Source: Diplonema papillatum | Taxonomy: Eukaryota > Euglenozoa > Diplonemea > Diplonemida > Diplonemidae | Direction: 5' to 3' | Length of the DNA: 64,000 nt | NCBI GenBank assembly: GCA_030068145.1 | Contig: JAPJBO010000892.1 | Location: forward strand, 29,618 to 93,617 | Shown here: piece by piece, positions 29,067 to 40,943 of the stretch | How positions within the stretch are numbered: position 1 is the first letter of the stretch | Layout of the letters: each line of letters begins with the position of its first letter | Position numbers and translations under genes: made by a program | Notes under the pieces: model-generated | Databases searched by the model: none | Told to the model about the DNA's origin: nothing | Seen by the model: the letters and a program-made list of their open reading frames with translations, nothing else

Positions 29067-30532
29067 TGATTGTCAGGCCTTCGACTACCCTGAGCAACGC
29101 ACACAGTCAAATCTGGCTAGCATAATCTTTCACAACACAAGCTCTTTGCACGCGGGGTGAAGACGTCAGGTTCCCGATGTCTGAGAGCGACCCTGGAATT
29201 CTGGGACACTCCGAAGTATAAGACATCCAGTTCAAAAAGTACAAAAATACAGGCCTCGCATCCTGCGGGGGTAAGCAACAAGAAAATGAAAGGAAGGGTC
29301 CACGAAGCAAAGTTGATGGACAGTCGAACGGCTACATCGTCAACAAGACAAAGTAGCTCACCAGCCAACAACTGCACCGCAACAAAAACTGCAAAAAAAA
29401 AAAAGAGAATCGTGACTTAGGGGACTAGTCCCCAGTTTGCATTCATCAAACTTCTGGCACCTGTCCCCAAAGAATTGCAAAAATGTTCCACAAGGGAACA
29501 ACACCGACATTCTAGATAGATAACACCCAGTCGGAGACGGAAAAACTTCAAAAATGCTCAGCAAACCAATCAAATGAGACCGCCAGAAGCTTAGCGAGCA
29601 CTGACTTCGTTCGACACAAAAAGTTCTTACAATATGTACGACATCAAGCTGAACGTCCTTCCCTAGGGGACATGTAGCTTTCAAGCAGAATTTTGTAACA
29701 CAGAAGCTCACGCGCAGGGAATAACCTACTCTTGTGTTTGAGGTTTTAAGACGCTGGACAATCTACCAAACATGAAATGTTGGAGGAATGGGAAGCTCGT
29801 CGCCGCAAACTGTGGCGTTTTCGCGTTTTCACTTGTGTCCTGAATCCAGCTTTACGTAAAAACGATCAGGCACTGCGTTTAACGAAACCAACTCTGGGAT
29901 AAGCCGGCAGCCGCTGCTTAACAGTGTATGCTAATCCATGTGGGTTCAGCTGTACTTAAAATAACTCAATGCTTAAGGCTTATCACGTGGACGGCCCTGA
30001 GATTACCCCCTCAGGTGACACCACTTTATCTTTAGCCATACTTCAACTCTCTTTTCCCATCACCACCACCATTAGTTTTGTGTCAGCCGCGGTTGTGCGA
30101 GTGACGAGCTCTTATTTCTCGGCAGCGAGCACAGAGACTATCTCTGCGCAATGTGTCCCCTGCTCAACGCTTTCAGAAGGGTTTTGTTCGGTTCCGGGTC
30201 CGAGGGTTGCGCCTGCCGCGAAGATTGGTCTCTGGGGAATATCAATGAAGAACGAGCAGCAGGAAGAGGAACTACGGTAGGGCACAAGGACTCTTCCGAA
30301 CCGCTGTACTCCACTCCTCTCCACATGCCCACACTATGGTGGTGCTATCTTCATGGGGACCCCAGAGGACGTCTCGACAGCTTTCCATATATTCCGAGTC
30401 TAGAGGCTTGGTAAGTTTGAAAGTCCCAATCGAGCGAGCTACCCCGCTTTTTTGGGAACGCCAGAAGGTACCCCCATCCAGCACAGTTGTCTACCGACGT
30501 GGCGACATCCGCCCACCTTAGTAGTACGGGGC

Positions 30533-30612
30533 AGTACTGGGGCGACCGGATACTCCCGGAGAGATGGTCCCTGCACTCTAACTCGTCTCTCTTTCTCTCT
30601 CTATCGTTTTCT
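30533..30612 (+). repeat. TC-tailed short dispersed repeat, copy 1 of 3
   Basis: GGGGCGACCGGATACTCCCG, GGAGAGATGGTCCCTGCACT and a CTCTCTTTCTCTCTC tail. Confidence 0.8.
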
Positions 30613-31323
30613 TGGGGTATCTCAGTACCGTATCTGTGCTTTTTTGAGAATGGTGCGAAGAAGCTTTGGGTTTTGGCACCGTGTGCTGTGGTTGACCTAC
30701 GGGTCTCGGGTTCGGATCCCACCAGGCAGGGGCTTCGTAGCGCGCAGCGGGGTGTTTGGTGTTGCGTTGGAAAACGGAGCATCCGGCGCGGGGATCGTGT
30801 AAACGACCGGACTGCACAAAAAAGGTTCGGATCGCACAAACTGAACGTTCCACGGACGGACTGGTGTTTGTCGGACTGGGCATCGGGCGCGGGAATCGTG
30901 CAAACACCGGACTGAGCAACACGGTTCCTCTAGACTCGCAAAGGGTGCGTCCTGGTACTCTCAACGGTCAACCGGAGACGCTAAAACACCGGACCTTCAA
31001 ACCTACACGCTACGTAGGACCAGATCTTCAATAACATAACACCGAACGAAAAATAACGCTAAAAAACTTGGGGGGGGACCCCTCAGAAAAACCCTAAAGA
31101 AAGTAAAAAGTTCTTTTCACAAAACAAGGGGGGAAAAAAACTACCAAACCAGTCAGGGGAAAGATCACGTTCCACCAGCCGCCGGGGCCGCTGCAATCCG
31201 GCACCCGCGAGATAGCAATCCGCTTGGGCAGGGTACCAGGCGCGATCTGCAGACTATAGTCCAGCGCAAGGCTTGAGTGGAGCAGCAATTTTACAAAGAA
31301 AGGTTGTTGTCCGGGATACCGTT

Positions 31324-31490
31324 TTTTTAGTACCAACAATCTTGCGGGTGCCCTTCAAGCATGTATTGTGCAGGCTGAAAATACGTAGGCAGCGTGTTTT
31401 GGTGTTGATCAGAATTCCTTACCTGAATATACACAGGGTAAATACAAGTGGGAAAACGATCAACCGGCACGCACAAACAAACCGAAGCGC
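31324..31490 (+). repeat. Dispersed ~165-bp repeat, copy 1 of 3
   Basis: It shares TACCAACAATCTTGCGG-type sequence, GGCAGCGTGTTTTGGT, GTGGGAAAACGATCAACCGG and CACGCACAAACAAA with copies at 46541-46703 and 50957-51108, all in the same orientation. Confidence 0.85.
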
Positions 31491-33021
31491 CTGTCTTTTT
31501 TGCGGGCCTTGCGCGCTAAGCAGCTTTCACACCATCTCTCCAGGTGACAGCAGGACACCTCGTTCAGGTGACCTCCCAGATGCGAGCTGATTGCCGGCTG
31601 GATGCGGGCAACTGCACCTTCGTGCCACCGACACCCTCTGGGTACTTCCAGGTAACGCGCAATCGGCGTTTGGAACAAAGCGATCAACATCTAAAGCCCG
31701 CGCCCACGCGGCGTTTACTGTGGCTGGTCTTCGAAAGGGCTGCCTTGATGCTACCCAGCGAGTCGATGCCGGTTCACGCTGAGCAGCATCCTCTAGCCGG
31801 TCCATCCTGGTAGACTGTGATACATCGCCGTATCACCGTGAATGTTTCGAAGTTGGTCCAGAGTGTCCGCGGCGATCGTCTGCATTGGCCACTCGGGTGA
31901 CCACCTTCGTACGTACCGAGTCGTGTTTCCGGCGCTTGCTCTCACACTCGCATTTTGCTGGTGTGCATACTCGCTTCGATTTCACGTGATCGGGACACTG
32001 ACTCGGCGAGAAAGCATGGCAAGACGCCGAAGCTCGCCAAGAAGGCAAGAGGGCCGCGCCCCCGATCAGCAGAGCTGCCGGCGGGAAACATTCCGAGAAC
32101 GGAGTGGATATCACCAGCCTGACCTCATCTTCGTCCATCGCATCGAGATCGTCTTCGGACGCCTGGCCTTTGACAATGCACGCCCACCCCTTGTGTGCCT
32201 GCATTTCAAGTTCACTGTTTCATGTGATCGGGCATCGCGAGATAGTCAGCGGCAGGCATTGCGGTCAATTTCCAAGGAAAAGGGGAAGTGAACAGTTTTT
32301 TCCTTGCAGAATCCGCCGGACCCCCACCGATAAAAAGGCTAGCCGTAGTTAAAGTGTATAAGCATACCTACTACTCATACTACCCGCCTCACAGCCTCAA
32401 TGGTCAACCGGAGACCCTAAAACACCGAACCTCTAAACCACAATAAACGCTAAAAAGAGGGGACATTTTTCCAGAGGAGATCTTTGCAGCGGGCCCAGCA
32501 AACACCCGCCACGGACTCATTTTCGCCGAACCTGCCATGCTCTCAAAACGTGGTCAGTACCAATCTCGGTTTAAAGCCCGCAGAGACAAGTATGAGCCGC
32601 TCCGTTTTACAACCTGTTTAACATGCAGGGTCGAAACCTTGTGTCTTTTTGGTAAGCAGGGGTTTGGACCCAAAAAAAATGGCCACCATATATTTTTTCC
32701 GGAAAGAAATTGGGGGGGTTTCAAAAAAAAAAAAAAATCTGGAACCAAAACTGCAGTGCTTTTTGAGCAAGTTTCTTTTTTGCCCAAATTTTTTTCTTGG
32801 TGGCCATCGGCCCCGCGGCAGCGTTTGCCAAAAAAGACACATGGTTTTGACCCTGCATGTTAACGGTTCTCCTCTTTTTCTGCCTTCCTTTTCACGCAAG
32901 ACGAACAGTCTAGATTAGCCAGATTCACAAAGCTTCTGAGAACAACGGAACCGTCTAGAAAAGTTTCGAAACAAAGCCACGCGTCTTTCTCCCTCTTTTT
33001 TCCACGCTTACAAGTAATAAG

Positions 33022-33219
33022 CATTTATTCGGCAAGATAATTTCCGTTTATTTTGTCGAGGTGTCGGTTTTAGTCCCGAGGGAGGCCCGAGGGGGGGTTT
33101 GCAACCCCGAGCCACGAGCGGAGCGAGTGGCGAGGGGTTGCAAACCCCCCCGAGGGCCTCCCGAGGGACTAAAACCGACACCGAGGCAAAATTGGCGGAA
33201 ATTATTGCCGAATAAATGA
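33022..33219. mobile_element. Foldback element (long hairpin)
   Basis: The left arm starts CATTTATTCGGCAAGATAAT and the right arm ends with the complement of CATTTATTCGGCAATAATTT. The central arms (GGTGTCGGTTTTAGTCCC, then GAGGGAGGCC and GTTTGCAACCCC) are nearly perfectly complementary and leave a loop of about 25 nt (GAGCCACGAGCGGAGCGAGT). Non-coding. Confidence 0.85.
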
Positions 33220-33267
33220 TTTTATTGGGAAAAATAAATTCCCGAGGATGGAAAGAAAACCATACTG

Positions 33268-33445
33268 CTTTGCAGTTATGTTGGTGTCTAGCAGAACGTT
33301 GCGTAGCAAATGTGCACGGCAGAACGTTGTGTAAGACGTTGAGCATATTGCATTGCAGTTACGTTGGTGTTTAGCAGAACGTTGCGTAGCAAATGTGCGC
33401 GGCAGAACGTTGTGTGTCTGAGACATTGCGTAGCAGAACGTTGTG
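33268..33445 (+). repeat. Tandem repeat, ~84-bp unit
   Basis: Two and a half copies of a unit containing GTTGGTGT(C/T)TAGCAGAACG, GTTGCGTAGCAAATGTGC and GGCAGAACGTTGTGT. Confidence 0.85.
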
Positions 33446-33717
33446 TAGGAGTGGAGTTGTTGTAAGTGACAGGTCACAGATCAGGTGCACTTTTTGCAGG
33501 CACCTTGGCGTTCTTCAGAATGTCATCTGCCTCGCGCTGGCGCTTCGACGGCATCGGGATTTTGATTTCTTCCTCTGTCCTTGGGCTGTTTTCACAGTTG
33601 GCAGGATCAGAAAGGATGAATTAGACTCAAAACGAGCTCAAAACACGCGATTTCACTCACCACAGGGAGAAAAAAAATTTTGCGAGGGGTCTCCCCTACA
33701 GATTTCTGCCTACGACC

Positions 33718-33874
33718 TTATTTTGCGCCGCCAGCTATTTTCAGTTGGAAAAATAAACGAATTTATTTCGCCGCCAGCTATTTTCAGTCGGAAAAATAAA
33801 CGAATTTATTTCCCTAGGGACAATAAATTTCATTTATTTGTTTCGACTGAAAATAGCTGGCGGCGCAAAATAAA
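33718..33874. mobile_element. Foldback element with a duplicated left arm
   Basis: TTTTGCGCCGCCAGCTATTT plus TCAG(T)TGGAAAAATAAACGAA is present as a direct pair (33721-33768 and about 33769-33812), and its complement, CTGAAAATAGCTGGCGGCGC, is at about 33846-33865. A/T-rich, non-coding, MITE-like. Confidence 0.8.
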
Positions 33875-35845
33875 TTCCGAGATCGGAAAAAAATAAATTC
33901 GTTTATTTGTCCGGCCTGTGTAAACACAACGGAATCCTGTCAAAAAATAAACGAAATTTATCGTCACGCTCCGCAAGCCATTTCCACCAGAGGGAATTTA
34001 TTTTTCCCAATAAAAAAATTAAACAAACCTCCGCGTTTTCTTTTCTTTTTCAAAAGCCCGTTTTCACAGTTCTTTGTTTGGAGAATCGGCAGGGTCCGAG
34101 CTTGCTAGTCTGCTGCCATTTTTGACCCCAAGGGGTCTGAAAAGGAGCTCAAACAGGCGGGAACAGCATAACTAGGTGGCAAAGACAGAAACCGATTAGG
34201 GTGAGCTATCACTCCATCGTTTTCTGGACAACGTCGCGTATTGGCGGTTGACCCCTTTTCATCTTCTCAATCCTTTTTTTTTTACCAGTACATCGATACT
34301 GACGGGAACATTTCCGGAACAACGGTTGCACACGAAAGAGAAAACGAAGCCAACGAAAAAGCGCTCATAAAGGAAGCTCCCCCCAAAGAGGTTTATACCC
34401 AGTACATGCGAAGAACAAGAAACCTTTGCCTTATCATTGTCATCGCCTCTGGTCAGTTGATGCTGATCGTCCGTTACTTCGTTTGTCAGTGCAAGTCCCA
34501 ACTCTGGAAATGTTCATTTTCTCCCGGCGTTATGCAAATCCTGGCCAGTGGTCAGAACCAGCAAGTAGCAGCTAATCTCCTGGAATCGGTAGCTACCTAG
34601 GGGACTACGGTGTATCTGACTTTTTGAATACCTAAGCTAATTCACGATTTACCTAGCTACAGTTCTTCCGCAGCCCGGAGCAAAACGAAATCATCAACGC
34701 GTACCTTGTGACTCGGCGTCCGCGTAGTGCACAGACCTTGACGTTGAGACGGTCCTTCTTAGCCTTCTTCTCATCAGAACTTGAAAGACCGCCCTCATTT
34801 TCTTTTCTACGGGGGTGTCCACAGAGAAGTAGCTAGACCCCCCGAACCTTATGGAACCACCTGCTAAATGTCCTATGGGGCATGCTTGAGGCCCGTACGG
34901 TGGTGCTTGAAATGCACGACATTCGTGGCATGAAGACTCAGACAGATGCAACGCAGCACACATTTTCCGAGGCTAGAGGTATGCCAATAGCTCTAACGAG
35001 CCAACCCCACTTTTTGGGGTCCGGGGGCGAGAAGCCCGGGGGCACTGTTTTTAGCCGATTGTCGTTCCATGTTCTTTTGGGTCAATTCCGGCGACTCCGA
35101 GTTTTCTCGCCCCGCGATTTATAATGGGGTGTTTTCTTTTTTCACCTGCTTCAATCCTGGAGGCCCGTCACCAGGCAAGCCTGCTAGCCGTGTACAAGTT
35201 AGCCATGCTGTCTGGTGCACCCGGTTGTCTGCCTGAACAAGCCCCATCCCTGAAGGGAAGACGACCCTGAATCGGAGAATTTTTCTTCGGCTTGAAGTGG
35301 TTATGCCCCTATCTTATCCAGCGTGCCTTCAGGCTTGGGGGTACCCGGTGGTACAATTCTCTAAGGTTGATTGCTGTTTTACAGGGCTGCACGGCTGTAG
35401 CACCATCCTTTATTTATTACCGGAGCTCGTCGCTCCTGTCCACTCCCAAACACACCGCGATCGAAGGATCTCAGCAGATTAACACGATTCCGACGAAGCA
35501 CTGACAGTCGTCGCTGTTGCCAACCCCCGTCGCTTGGAGGTGCAAGAAGGGTATCAAGTTTTGTATTATCAACTTTTGTCTTCATGGTCTGCAACAGTCT
35601 CCTCCGGGGTGCCGCAGTGTTGGAACAGTTTCGGCCTTAACTGTTCTGTAAATTAAGCGCGAGGCGCTGTTTTTGCAAACACTCTTCAATACCCCTCCAT
35701 CCGTTATATCCCTCCCAAACCTCTACGGTCGGCTGGAGACTTAAGATACCGACCTTCTAAACCACATATTGTGCTACAATTGGTACACTACAGCTACAGT
35801 ACCGTGTACATACAAGGTGTTCGCAATAGCAGAAAAAATGCTAGA
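33875..35845. other. No gene supported
   Basis: Short overlapping frames only. A frame at 34241-34600 has two weakly hydrophobic segments but no ATG or family signature. Confidence 0.4.
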
Positions 35846-37953
35846 CCCCCCCTACACTTATTGTTTACATCGGCTGTTGTTACCAACATTATTTACACTT
35901 AGGGTAGGCGTTTTTTTTTTTTTTTTTTGGCCCATGTCCGTCGGCCCACAGAAATTTACGCGCGCGCGCGCAAAAAAAAACTTTTCAGAAAAAAAAAACT
36001 TTTGCCACAAGACTTTCTGCTACTGGATGTCACACCATATGTGCCGGTTATACTACTGGCCAGTCCGCTGTTGGCACTTTTGTGCCCGTTGTTGGTAGAA
36101 TTCCTGGACGATGAGCTCAAAGGTGAGTGTGATGATGAACTTGATGTGTCCGAGGGGTTGCGGTGGCAGTCTAGAGTTCAACAGTCCTGAACGTTGCACG
36201 GGGTGCGCTTCGACAAAAACCTTCCGTAGTCGGAATAGACGATGCCACAGGAGAAAAAACACTCGGGTTTGAACTCGAGATCGCGGTTCGCTGGGTACGC
36301 TGCGAACAATAAAGCAGTGTCCCAGAGGACTGTCAATTGTGCGGGTGTCCGTCAATCTTGTATCTCTCTTCTGACATGCCCATTTGCGATGTCACGGTCC
36401 TACCGAACCACCGTGCGAGAGCCTACTGACGGCTGGTCGGTGGCATTTCCATCGGCGAGAATAAGCGCCAGCTACCCGCAGAGTATGGTGAACTTCAACT
36501 TCTGCTTCCTCCACCTTGTGCAAGGATGGTTGCTCTCGCGGCTTCTGCGGCGGTCTGCTGTTGAAACCCCCAAAGGCGGACGTCGACACCGTCACTTCGG
36601 GTTTACCCGAGTATACAAAGATGCCCTGCTTGGTGTAAACGGAGTTTGTCGGTACTTTGCCGACCCTCCTATCAGCAAGCTTTAGCCAGTGGCCACCTTG
36701 CAAACGGCGCCGGACTCACAAGATGTACCTCACCCACATCGAAAGAGACCAGTGATGTCTCGACATCCGCAGGGCAGGTGCTTCTAGCACACGGCAATTG
36801 GTTAGACGCCGTGTGCAACGAAGGCAGTCATGCTCAGGGATGTGCGGTCTAGACTGTCAGGCGACGAGTGCCGTTTTCTTCGCAAATATACCGCGGCACA
36901 AGGCATTGCCGCCGGTCAAGTACACTATGTCGCAAGCACCGTGAACGCATCGCTTGCCCCGCGTCCTTTTAATGCCTCCTCAGTCGAGTCTCAGATACTA
37001 GTAGCTGCTTCAGGCGTCGGAAGGCATAGACGCGTGCACTGCCCCGGACTGGTTCTGTGTGATAATCGCACCACAGTGGCAAAACCTCCCGACTTGCCGG
37101 TAAAACCGCGCACACTTTCGAGGCTGAGGCTGTGCTTGTATCCCGCGTGCTTCGTCCAGCAGGAGCTGGCTAAAGCTACGCAAATCTTGCTGTTTAGATT
37201 GACACCAACGTCAAAGTAGCACGATATTGCTTGCCCAGCGCACCAACCCAGCACCGGGCATAGTCAGCTTCAAAGTCAATACACACTGAGGTAAACAAAG
37301 TCTACGCGATTTGCATCGCCGTGAAGTATCGGTGTGATGAACAGGTTTTCGACTTTTCCCGAGCCGGACACGCTCGTGACTACGCCTGCAGTTGCTCTCA
37401 CGACCGGTTCCAATGCACAGATCCCAAAAGTTTTTTTTTTGGCAAAAGTTTTTTTTTTCCGGGAGTTTCCAAAAAATTACGCGCGCGCGGACATGGGCCA
37501 AAAAAAAAAAAAAACCGCCTACCCTTATCGTTAACATTCAACTATTGTTAGCAAGTAATTATTTTTATTTTTCGGCGGGTTGGAGGAGACGCGCAAGTCA
37601 GAGAATGAGGCGGAGAGATGCCATATAAGAAGGATGGAAAGACGAAGAGGATCAACGAACCTTGCAAGAACGTGTCTTGTTTTGACTCGATGTCATATCG
37701 CATGCCCGCTGGGCAACACCACGTGTGTTCCAACCGATGCTGGCTGCAAAATGGTATCAACCTGGCACAACAACCAGGAAGGTTGGCTGCTTAGGAAGCC
37801 AACCCTGCTCCTGGCGGATTTCCCTGGCCCGCAGTACCATTCTGGTTCAAACTGCCGGAGAATCGTGGAAAATGGGAAAATGTTAGCAATACGTGTGAAA
37901 TACAAGTATTGTTAACATTTTTCGTTGTTAACAATAAGTGTAGGGGGGGGGGG
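35846..37953. mobile_element. Candidate 2.1-kb element with C/G-run ends and nested inverted repeats
   Basis: The left end CCCCCCCTACACTTATTGTT matches the complement of the right end (AACAATAAGTGTAGGGGGGG at about 37930-37950). A second inverted pair lies inside: AGGGTAGGCG, a T-run and GGCCCATGTCCG at about 35902-35941 against the complement at about 37488-37524, with CGCGCGCGC and AAAACTTTTGCCA-type sequence on both sides (35957-36008 and 37427-37485). No transposase is recognisable between them. The right side looks interrupted by about 300 bp. Confidence 0.55.
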
Positions 37954-39209
37954 TTTATACAAACGCATCGTCCCCGTTTCTTGTGTTTCTTTCTCCTTTC
38001 ACTGGGTACCAGGGAAAGCCTGCTACACGGGAGCCAAGCTTCACGTGTTCGGCGGTACTGCAGAGCCACGGGCCGACGGGTCAAGTGGCTACCGATTTCC
38101 CAAACTAAAGCATCAAGGCGCGGCGCACCTTGAGGCTTGGCGCGGACGGGGTTGTGGCACTGTGCTGCCTCCGACTCAAGCCTTGCAAGCTGTGGTTGAC
38201 CGTCACGTTCCTGGACCCGGAGCGGCCTTTTTCTTTTTCACCTCAACACAAAACATGTTGTCGACAACTAGCAAGTAGAAGAACAAAATAAAACTACGCA
38301 TTTCTTTTCTTCTAAGACGACTGAAAGCACAGACACAAAGACAGCTCAAAGCATTTGCAAAATAACACGAAAAGCCTCTAGGCAAAACCCCGTTTTCACA
38401 CTTCTTCTCCTTTCACTTTAGAAGAGAAGCCCCAATTTGACGAAGGTCGCCCGGAGACTTTAAACTTCCGGAGCCTCAAGCGAACATATTCTTCTTTAAC
38501 AAAACCTCAACAACCGCTAAAAAAAAGCCATACCAAACAAATTCCTGCCGGTAGAGGAAACCTGCCCGAAGGAATCAGCCGTCTTCGGGCGGGCCTTTTT
38601 CAGTCAGTGGGGGGGGGAAAAAAAATTAGCCACGCAAGTCCTTTAGAAAAAGTCTTGGCGCGGAAACCCGGGTTAACAGGAGTGAAAATCTCCTTGCGGG
38701 CGGATCCCTTGCCGTGGCTGTTCAAAGAAGAAAAAAAGGCAAGAAACAGTCAAGAAAAAAACAACATAGGTCGCAAGCTGCCAAACTGCTCGTCTCTCGG
38801 GATCGACGGCAACCCAAAAACAGTTTACCAATACAACAACAGAACAAATAAAAAGCTGCCGTCCAACTTCCGCAGGTAGAGAAAGCCCTCTCTTCGTGCG
38901 GGCTAGTCTGTCACTTGCTGTCGTTGGGGGACTCTCCCAAGCAACTTCCACTGGCAGAGAATTCCCGCCTTGGTTGGGAATCAACCTCTTGCGGATGGGC
39001 CAGTCTGACACTTGCTGCGCTTGCTGTCGTTAGGGAAGAAGAAAAAAATAACTCTAAAAACTGTAACTAGCAAAACCCCCCTCTGGGCCCGGGGTGTGTG
39101 GTGAGCTCTCAGCAATTGGTTATCAACACGGCGTGGCCTTGTCTTCGTGGACTGCGCCAGCCTCTTTGCATCAGCGAATCACTCCCCTTTGCTCTCACTA
39201 ACGTTGGGG

Positions 39210-39241
<32 letters not shown>

Positions 39242-39641
39242 AAAAGCAGCTACTTATTTATTACTGGAAACGGCCTCATTTTCCCGAGGGAATCGAATTG
39301 TTCGTTCGAGACTCCCCTGGAGGTGTAGCGGCTCCGTGTTTGTCTGTCGGATCTATGTTTGCGACACTAGTGTGTCTAGCGTGTGTATGTTTGTCTATTC
39401 ATAGGAAACTCCACGGGTGTCCACTTCCAGAACCCGTCTCAGGCAGTCTCGTACGGCTTCTGACAGGGGCATGGTGTGCTTGTCCCGGCGGGAGCTGGCC
39501 GCACTTTTCAGCATTTTGCAGTCCTTTCGACCGCCAACTAAGGTTCGTTTTGCCTTTATCAGTTAGTTTGATGCCTTCCGCGCTTTGACCTTCTTGGGCG
39601 GCGTCAAAGCTTTGCGCTTCGACTGACACCAACTGCGCACT
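37954..39641. other. No gene supported; cluster of short dispersed repeats
   Basis: This stretch includes three copies of the GTAGAGGAAACC...CTTGCTGTCGTT family and a 30-base A-run at about 39210-39240. Confidence 0.45.
38538..39034 (+). repeat. Three copies of an ~80-bp dispersed repeat
   Basis: Copies at 38538-38612, 38866-38935 and 38938-39034 share a leading CAACTTCC(G/A)C(A/T)GG(T/C)AGAG, a middle CTTCGGGCGGGCC-like hairpin arm and the tail AGTCTGACACTTGCTGTCGT. Further copies or partial copies lie at 20080-20125, 27650-27727, 49664-49706, 49742-49812 and 54115-54196. Confidence 0.75.
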
Positions 39642-39693
39642 GTGTTAGTGTCGCCTACCTAAAGGCACCTTTTCCGAAAGGCGACACTAACAC
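39642..39693. mobile_element. 52-bp mini-hairpin repeat, copy 1
   Basis: The inverted ends GTGTTAGTGTCGCCT and AGGCGACACTAACAC enclose 22 bp. The same hairpin occurs at 51807-51858 in unrelated surroundings, so it is mobile or of shared origin. Confidence 0.8.
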
Positions 39694-40943
39694 GGGGTGT
39701 GGCCAAGGGTGAAGGGAAATTGGTGTACTGGCACCGTGGTAGACAGACAGTTCCGTTCCCTCGTGCATTCTTCCGATGCTCACCGTAAACTGCAAACCCG
39801 CAAACCAGCCATCCAGGACCAGAACGCCGTAGTTGTCGGATGGTAGTCGTGGAAGTAGAGGGCAGAAGTCTACATACAGCACACTCCCACGACAGCGCGC
39901 GCTTTCTTGGCATGTGAAAGCGCGTTCGTTGACTCTGTCTCCCGCTACAAACAAGGCCGCACGCGGATGTGAACTCGCACGTTTTTGGTGTTGTTTTGGT
40001 CCTTCTCTGTTGGCTCAAAATTTAGACCGGCTTCGGAAACGAGATGATCGTTTGACACAACCGCACTACTCGACCGGCTACCAATACGTGTTGAAATCCC
40101 ATTCAGTCGGCGAAAGACGGCCACTATTCTAAGTGGAGGCGTTGTTGAGGAACACAGATTTACATTGGCGAGGTGAAATCAACACCCGTTGATCACGCGA
40201 GGAAGCTTTCAGCTTCTTCATGGACGCGTGTGCGCCCGCTGTTGCTACTGTTACGGGTACCAGAAACCGCACTCTTTTCTTTTCGTAGATCAGCATGTTG
40301 CAAAGCCCACCTCTGCAGGCTTGTGCTTTGGTCATGCGTGTTTATAGATGGCGCAAGACGGGTTTCTTGCCCCGTCTTGTTTCCTGCTGGTTCAGTATCG
40401 GATCAGTCGAATTTAGGCCAATGACTTTCTCGCAGTCATGAGCACCGGGATGCTTGCTTTCTGCCACAAGCTTCAGTCAATCAATTTTTTCCTTCAGGTT
40501 GCTTAGGTGAGGTTTGCGCTTGTCTTGCGCTTATTCGCCAACCTGCAGAGGTAGATTAGGGGTTCATCGCCGATGTCCGTCGAATGCAGCGACACCATCT
40601 ACGGCATGCTTACTTCGGCCAGGAGCAACTCTAATCCATGTGGTTCATGTACTCAAAATATTTCAATGCTGCGCCACTGCGCTGAGGCTTGTCCTGGGCA
40701 CTTGTGCCTCATTATTAATGCCGTCGAAGCTCCTTCCAACCAGCTCTTCCTCTTCGTCGGCCCCAGTGCCTCGTCCACCATGCAGTTGAAGCGACACTAA
40801 GCAGCGGGACGGTAGCGATCCTGGGCTGAAACCGACAGGCAATTATGCCCCGGTGGAAAGATACCATTCGTCACCGAACAACAACCACCAAAAACCGTGC
40901 TGGCGATTTCTTTTTTTATCCAAAGCCTGGCAAAGAAAGAGAT
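39694..40943. other. No gene supported
   Basis: Only short frames without domains. A 75-codon frame from an ATG at 40573 has several cysteines but no recognisable pattern or context. Confidence 0.4.

Larger units (their letters stand above)
29067..33021. other. No gene supported; several dispersed repeats
   Basis: Repeats include 29894-30040 (also at 46413-46535), 30533-30612 (TC-tailed family), a duplicated GATCGTG(T/C)AAAC(G)ACCGGACTG motif at about 30792-30815 and 30893-30915, and 31324-31490 (also at 46541-46703 and 50957-51108). A minus-strand frame at 31833-32204 starts with ATG and an acidic stretch (SEDDLDAMDEDE) but has no recognisable domain and no supporting neighbours. Confidence 0.4.

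Noticed and set aside
30700..30745. B-box-like GGGTTCGGATCCC suggesting a tRNA or SINE
   Set aside because: No convincing A box at the right distance and no tRNA cloverleaf; not seen as a second copy.
31833..32204. Minus-strand 123-codon frame with an acidic segment
   Set aside because: It starts with ATG and has a fair composition but lacks domains, homologous copies or neighbouring exons; not enough to call a gene.
33268..33445. Possible CRISPR-like array
   Set aside because: Units are simple tandem repeats with no unique spacers; the sequence context is eukaryotic.
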